A stretch of DNA of 28,041 nt from Muribaculaceae bacterium (GTDB lineage Bacteria > Bacteroidota > Bacteroidia > Bacteroidales > Muribaculaceae). The stretch is from the NCBI GenBank assembly GCA_029056365.1, contig JAIDBM010000002.1:1-28041 (forward strand), read 5' to 3'. The notes under the pieces are model-generated. The model saw only the letters and a list, made by a program, of their open reading frames with translations, searched no databases and was not told where the DNA came from. Position numbers and translations under genes: made by a program. The number at the start of each line of letters is the position of its first letter. Position 1 is the first letter of the stretch. Positions 25,485-28,041 of the stretch are shown one piece after another.

Positions 25485-26252
25485 AGAGACCTCGATGCCG
25501 GTTGCTTCGGATATTCGTTGGCCGATGCTTTTTAACTCGTCGTGTTCCACGCGCTGCAGACTTTGTTCGGGGGTGCGCCGGTCGATTGAGTAAATCATTA
25601 TGCTGCGTGGTTTTATGCGCCGGTATGCTTCAATGAGAGCGTCGATTTCCTGAGGGGTGCTGTTGTCGACGGTTTGTCCGTTGTGGCTTCCCCGGGTTAT
25701 CATTGTCTGGATGATACCGCTTCCGGAAAACTGGCTTAGTTGCCGGATTACTTCGTTGAGGTCGAATGCCTTGTTCGGGCGGTCGAGCAGTTTTACGGTT
25801 TGTTCGATGGCGCTGTCCAGTTTCAGGATGTTGTTGTCGACTTTTTTAAGAGCTTCCGCCACCTCGGCTTTGCCGAGCATTGTCGAATTCGTGAGCACAC
25901 TGATTTTCACGTCGGGGAAATATCTGTCGCGCAGAGCGATTGTGTCGTTGATTATTTCCGGAAAATCGGGGTGTATAGTTGGTTCGCCGTTTCCTGAGAA
26001 TGTGATTACATCGAGCCGGTCGCCGCAGGCTTGCATTGTTGCGAGTTTGTCTTCAAGCATCCGTGCAACTTCGTAACGGGCCGGGAGTCCGCTTTTACCC
26101 GGTCCCTGGGCGTTGTATCCGGCTTCGCAGTATATACAGTCGAATGTGCATGTTTTGCCATCGGTGGGCGAGAGGTTCACACCAAGCGATGCTCCTAATC
26201 TGCGGGAGTGTATCGGGCCGAATATAGTGCTGTGGAAAAGTATTGTCTGCAT
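25476..26252 (-). CDS. Radical SAM protein (COG0731-like)
   Basis: A 258-residue radical SAM enzyme. The [4Fe-4S] cluster motif is CTFDCIYC (Cys35, Cys39, Cys42), the CxxxCxxC that binds S-adenosylmethionine. It is preceded by FGPIHSRRLGASLGVNLSP, a signature of the COG0731-type group (relatives of TYW1-type tRNA enzymes). The SAM-binding glycine patch TFSGNGEPTIHPDF follows at 89-102. The protein is cytoplasmic. The substrate is unknown; relatives are often annotated as wyosine-type or molybdenum cofactor-like proteins without proof. No extra cluster cysteines stand out near the C-terminus, so it looks like a single-cluster enzyme. It lies nine bases after the ABC permease stop, so it is probably the last gene of the rbfA transcript. 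Confidence 0.9.
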   Translation of the reverse strand: MQTILFHSTIFGPIHSRRLGASLGVNLSPTDGKTCTFDCIYCEAGYNAQGPGKSGLPARYEVARMLEDKLATMQACGDRLDVITFSGNGEPTIHPDFPEIINDTIALRDRYFPDVKISVLTNSTMLGKAEVAEALKKVDNNILKLDSAIEQTVKLLDRPNKAFDLNEVIRQLSQFSGSGIIQTMITRGSHNGQTVDNSTPQEIDALIEAYRRIKPRSIMIYSIDRRTPEQSLQRVEHDELKSIGQRISEATGIEVSIA

Positions 26253-26261
26253 TAGAGGGTG

Positions 26262-27476
26262 TTATTGTTTTTTTCTTTGGAAGAATCTGGCGGTCTGGCC
26301 TGCCAGAAGCGATACGGCGGCAATCACTCCGAGCACTGCCAGCAGGTCGGGCCACGACAGCCTTACCGGGTAGTACTCGATGGTAAGCGCCGAGGCATCG
26401 GCGTTGAGTTTGATTATATGGCCGTATTGTTGCCACAGCGACAGTATCGCGCCGAGTATTATGCCGCATATGCCGCCGAACATGCTAATAAGCCATCCTT
26501 GCCAGATGAATATGGCGCGTATCATCGGCAGTCCGGCGCCCATGGAGCGCATCACTTCCATATCGGATTTTTTTTCTACTATAAGAAGCGACAGGGTGCT
26601 TATCACATTGAACGATGCGATTATCAAAATGAATATTAGCATCAGAAAGGTAAGCCATTTTTCAATGGCGATCATACGGAATGCCTCGCTTTGCTGCTGC
26701 AGGCGGTCGGCGACATTGATGTCCGGACATGTTTTTTTTATTTCGCCGGCGATTGCGCTGATGTCGGCCCAGGGTTCGGCCGCCACCTCTATGGCGCTTG
26801 CCTGGTGTTCATAGTCGAGCAGGCGTCGAGCCACATCGATGGGCAGTATTATCAGGTCGTTGTCGAAATCCTGGACATCGCTTCGAAGCACAGACCATAC
26901 CAGCAGAGTGTCGCCCCGGAACGAAGCTGCCGGATTGGCCGGGTTCACACGGCCTTTCCGCCGTGGAACATATAGCCTGACGGCCCGGTCGGCAGCCGGG
27001 GACATGGCTCCGTGGTAGGCCACGCCTGCCGATATGTTTACAGCAGGAAGTCCTGCGGCGGTGTCGGCAAGGAACACTCCGTCGACTGTCAGGGTATCGA
27101 GCCGGACAATGTCGGTATAGTTGCGGGGAACGCCTTTGAATCTTACGGGTACCTGGGCGTTGCTGCTTATCAGAAGTCCGCGTTCCAGTACCACCGGAGC
27201 TACTGCACGTATTCCGGGTATGGACGATATGGCGGAGGCCAGCGAGTCGCTGTCGGATATTGTTTTGCCACGTGATGGTGTAAGCAACAGGTCTGGGTCG
27301 ACAGCCGAGGCCTGTGCTTCGCCAAGGTCGGCGAAACCGTTGAACACCGATAACACTACCACTATGGCGGCTGTGGCAACGGCCACGCCCGCCAGAGAGA
27401 TTATGGATATGATGTTTACGGCTGTGTGCCGTTTTTTGGCGAATAGATAGCGCAGGGCTATGCGGACACTGAGCAT
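26262..27476 (-). CDS. ABC transporter permease, FtsX/LolC-LolE type
   Basis: A 404-residue permease with the classic layout: one N-terminal membrane helix (about 22-46), a large periplasmic domain (about 50-268), then three helices (about 274-298, 322-348 and 376-394). The N-terminal ALRYLFAKKRHTAVNIISIISLAGVAV region and the coupling segment IVEKKSDMEVMRSMGA before the third helix are typical of LolC/LolE lipoprotein-releasing permeases. These pull outer-membrane lipoproteins from the inner membrane using a separate ATPase such as LolD, which is not encoded here. Its start lies four bases after the rbfA stop. In a cell with many surface lipoproteins, as this window shows, a lipoprotein-release role is reasonable. 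MacB-like export is the alternative. Confidence 0.9.
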   Translation of the reverse strand: MLSVRIALRYLFAKKRHTAVNIISIISLAGVAVATAAIVVVLSVFNGFADLGEAQASAVDPDLLLTPSRGKTISDSDSLASAISSIPGIRAVAPVVLERGLLISSNAQVPVRFKGVPRNYTDIVRLDTLTVDGVFLADTAAGLPAVNISAGVAYHGAMSPAADRAVRLYVPRRKGRVNPANPAASFRGDTLLVWSVLRSDVQDFDNDLIILPIDVARRLLDYEHQASAIEVAAEPWADISAIAGEIKKTCPDINVADRLQQQSEAFRMIAIEKWLTFLMLIFILIIASFNVISTLSLLIVEKKSDMEVMRSMGAGLPMIRAIFIWQGWLISMFGGICGIILGAILSLWQQYGHIIKLNADASALTIEYYPVRLSWPDLLAVLGVIAAVSLLAGQTARFFQRKKQ

Positions 27477-27480
27477 CGGC

Positions 27481-27816
27481 TTACTTCTCGAGCAGGTGGT
27501 CGATGTTTTCGATGTAGTCGAGTGAGTCGTCGAGATAGAACTGCAGTTCGGGAGTCTTGCGCAGCTGGAATCGTACTTTGGCCGCCAGTTCGTAGCGTAT
27601 TGTCTTGGCGCTGCGGTTGATGTTGTCTATTATTTCCTGTGCGTTTGTTGAAGGAAAAATCGACAGATATGCCCGTGCTATGGACAGGTCGGGGGTTACG
27701 CGCACGGTGCTGACTGATATGATGACTCCGTGAGTCTTGGCTGTCTGCTGGCGGAATATCTCGCTGAGTTCTTTCTGAAGCAGACGTGCTATTTTGGCTT
27801 GACGTGTAGTTTCCAT
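27481..27816 (-). CDS. rbfA: 30S ribosome-binding factor A
   Basis: A 111-residue protein matching RbfA in length and pattern: an N-terminal helix (TRQAKIARLLQKELSEIF), the conserved VTPDLSIARAYLSIF strand region, and a C-terminal KTPELQFYLDDSLDY that is near-diagnostic for the family. RbfA is a small KH-like fold protein that binds immature 30S subunits and helps 16S rRNA 5'-end maturation, with a role in cold adaptation. The ATG at 27816 is the first plausible start after a leader of about 88 bases from the predicted promoter. It probably heads the rbfA / permease / radical SAM transcript. Confidence 0.96.
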   Translation of the reverse strand: METTRQAKIARLLQKELSEIFRQQTAKTHGVIISVSTVRVTPDLSIARAYLSIFPSTNAQEIIDNINRSAKTIRYELAAKVRFQLRKTPELQFYLDDSLDYIENIDHLLEK

Positions 27817-27904
27817 ATTGTAATATGTATTTATTATTGAATAACGCGCTAAGTGTATGTTTGGATTTCATCATGCTGAAACCACACATATCTGTAATAG
27901 GCAT

Positions 27905-27912
27905 CAAAGTTA
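27905..27912 (-). promoter_or_regulatory. Bacteroidota-type -7 element upstream of rbfA
   Basis: On the minus strand the octamer TAACTTTG fits TAnnTTTG and lies 88 bases upstream of the rbfA ATG. A long A-rich tract precedes it, but no TTTG box is seen at -33. The leader between it and rbfA contains no convincing reading frame or riboswitch. Confidence 0.45.
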
Positions 27913-27975
27913 ACTATTTTTTTGTTAACAGCGGCTATGCTCCGGTGAAATTATGTCGTCTGTGGCACGGCTCTT

Positions 27976-28041
27976 TCATTTAAAAAAGTCTTGTGCTTCC
28001 GAAAAGCCTGTTATTTTATAGCGGGGAAAGTCTGAATGGGA
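27976..28041 (-). CDS. Possible C-terminal fragment of an unidentified minus-strand gene
   Basis: Reading in from the right edge, 21 open codons end at TGA (27978-27976). The peptide ends in DFPRYKITGFSEAQDFFK, which has the composition of a real protein C-terminus, and the stop lies 64 bases before the rbfA promoter element. The fragment is too short to assign a family. It could be a chance open frame. Confidence 0.35.
   Translation of the reverse strand, partial: SHSDFPRYKITGFSEAQDFFK

Noticed and set aside
27458..27907. 149-codon minus-strand frame overlapping rbfA in another frame
   Set aside because: It covers rbfA out of frame and has a low-complexity Ser/Arg/Gln-rich product. The rbfA frame matches a known family over its full length.
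1..28041. CRISPR arrays, tRNA or rRNA genes, transposases and integrases
   Set aside because: None was seen on reading either strand; no spaced direct repeats, cloverleaf-like segments or transposase motifs were recognised. Short tRNAs cannot be fully excluded without a scan.

Overview
The window looks like chromosomal DNA from a gut-type Bacteroidales bacterium, most likely family Muribaculaceae. This is inferred from family content (fimbrillin-like lipoproteins, BspA-type leucine-rich repeats, BACON-like domains, FISUMP domains, DUF2723, a TPR histidine kinase), from Bacteroidota-type -7 promoter elements (TAnnTTTG) and from the lack of clear Shine-Dalgarno sites. No rRNA, tRNA, CRISPR array or insertion sequence was seen, and no gap between genes exceeds 300 bases.

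Left part (1-6646). A GH25 lysozyme with a membrane anchor and MORN-like repeats runs leftward off the edge. Diverging from it is a run of three plus-strand genes: a giant DUF2723 membrane protein of the GT-C glycosyltransferase type, a NodB-type polysaccharide deacetylase and epoxyqueuosine reductase (queG).

Central accessory locus (6681-22079, plus strand). It opens with its own promoter-like element and a two-gene signalling pair. The first gene is a lipoprotein-type TPR sensor kinase with an eroded ATP lid. The second is a NarL-type response regulator fused in frame, through a hydrophobic segment, to a FISUMP domain normally found outside the cell. A near-perfect hairpin and a promoter-like element separate this pair from a tightly packed surface-protein operon. 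That operon holds three tandem, about 1130-residue lipoproteins with the same layout (fimbrillin-like, BspA LRR, BACON-like, M64/IgA-peptidase-like). A stand-alone fimbrillin-like lipoprotein and a secreted dockerin-bearing protein follow. The first of the three big proteins has lost the metalloprotease motif, while the second and third keep it in modified form. The likely reading is a regulated cell-surface adhesion and proteolysis system; that function is inference.

Right part (22066-28041, minus strand). These are housekeeping genes in two probable transcripts. The first is rbfA, a LolC/E-type ABC permease and a radical SAM enzyme. The second is an FtsB/DivIC-type division protein, a four-helix membrane protein and mutS. 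mutS meets the surface operon tail to tail with a 14-base coding overlap. A short C-terminal fragment of another minus-strand gene probably enters at the right edge.
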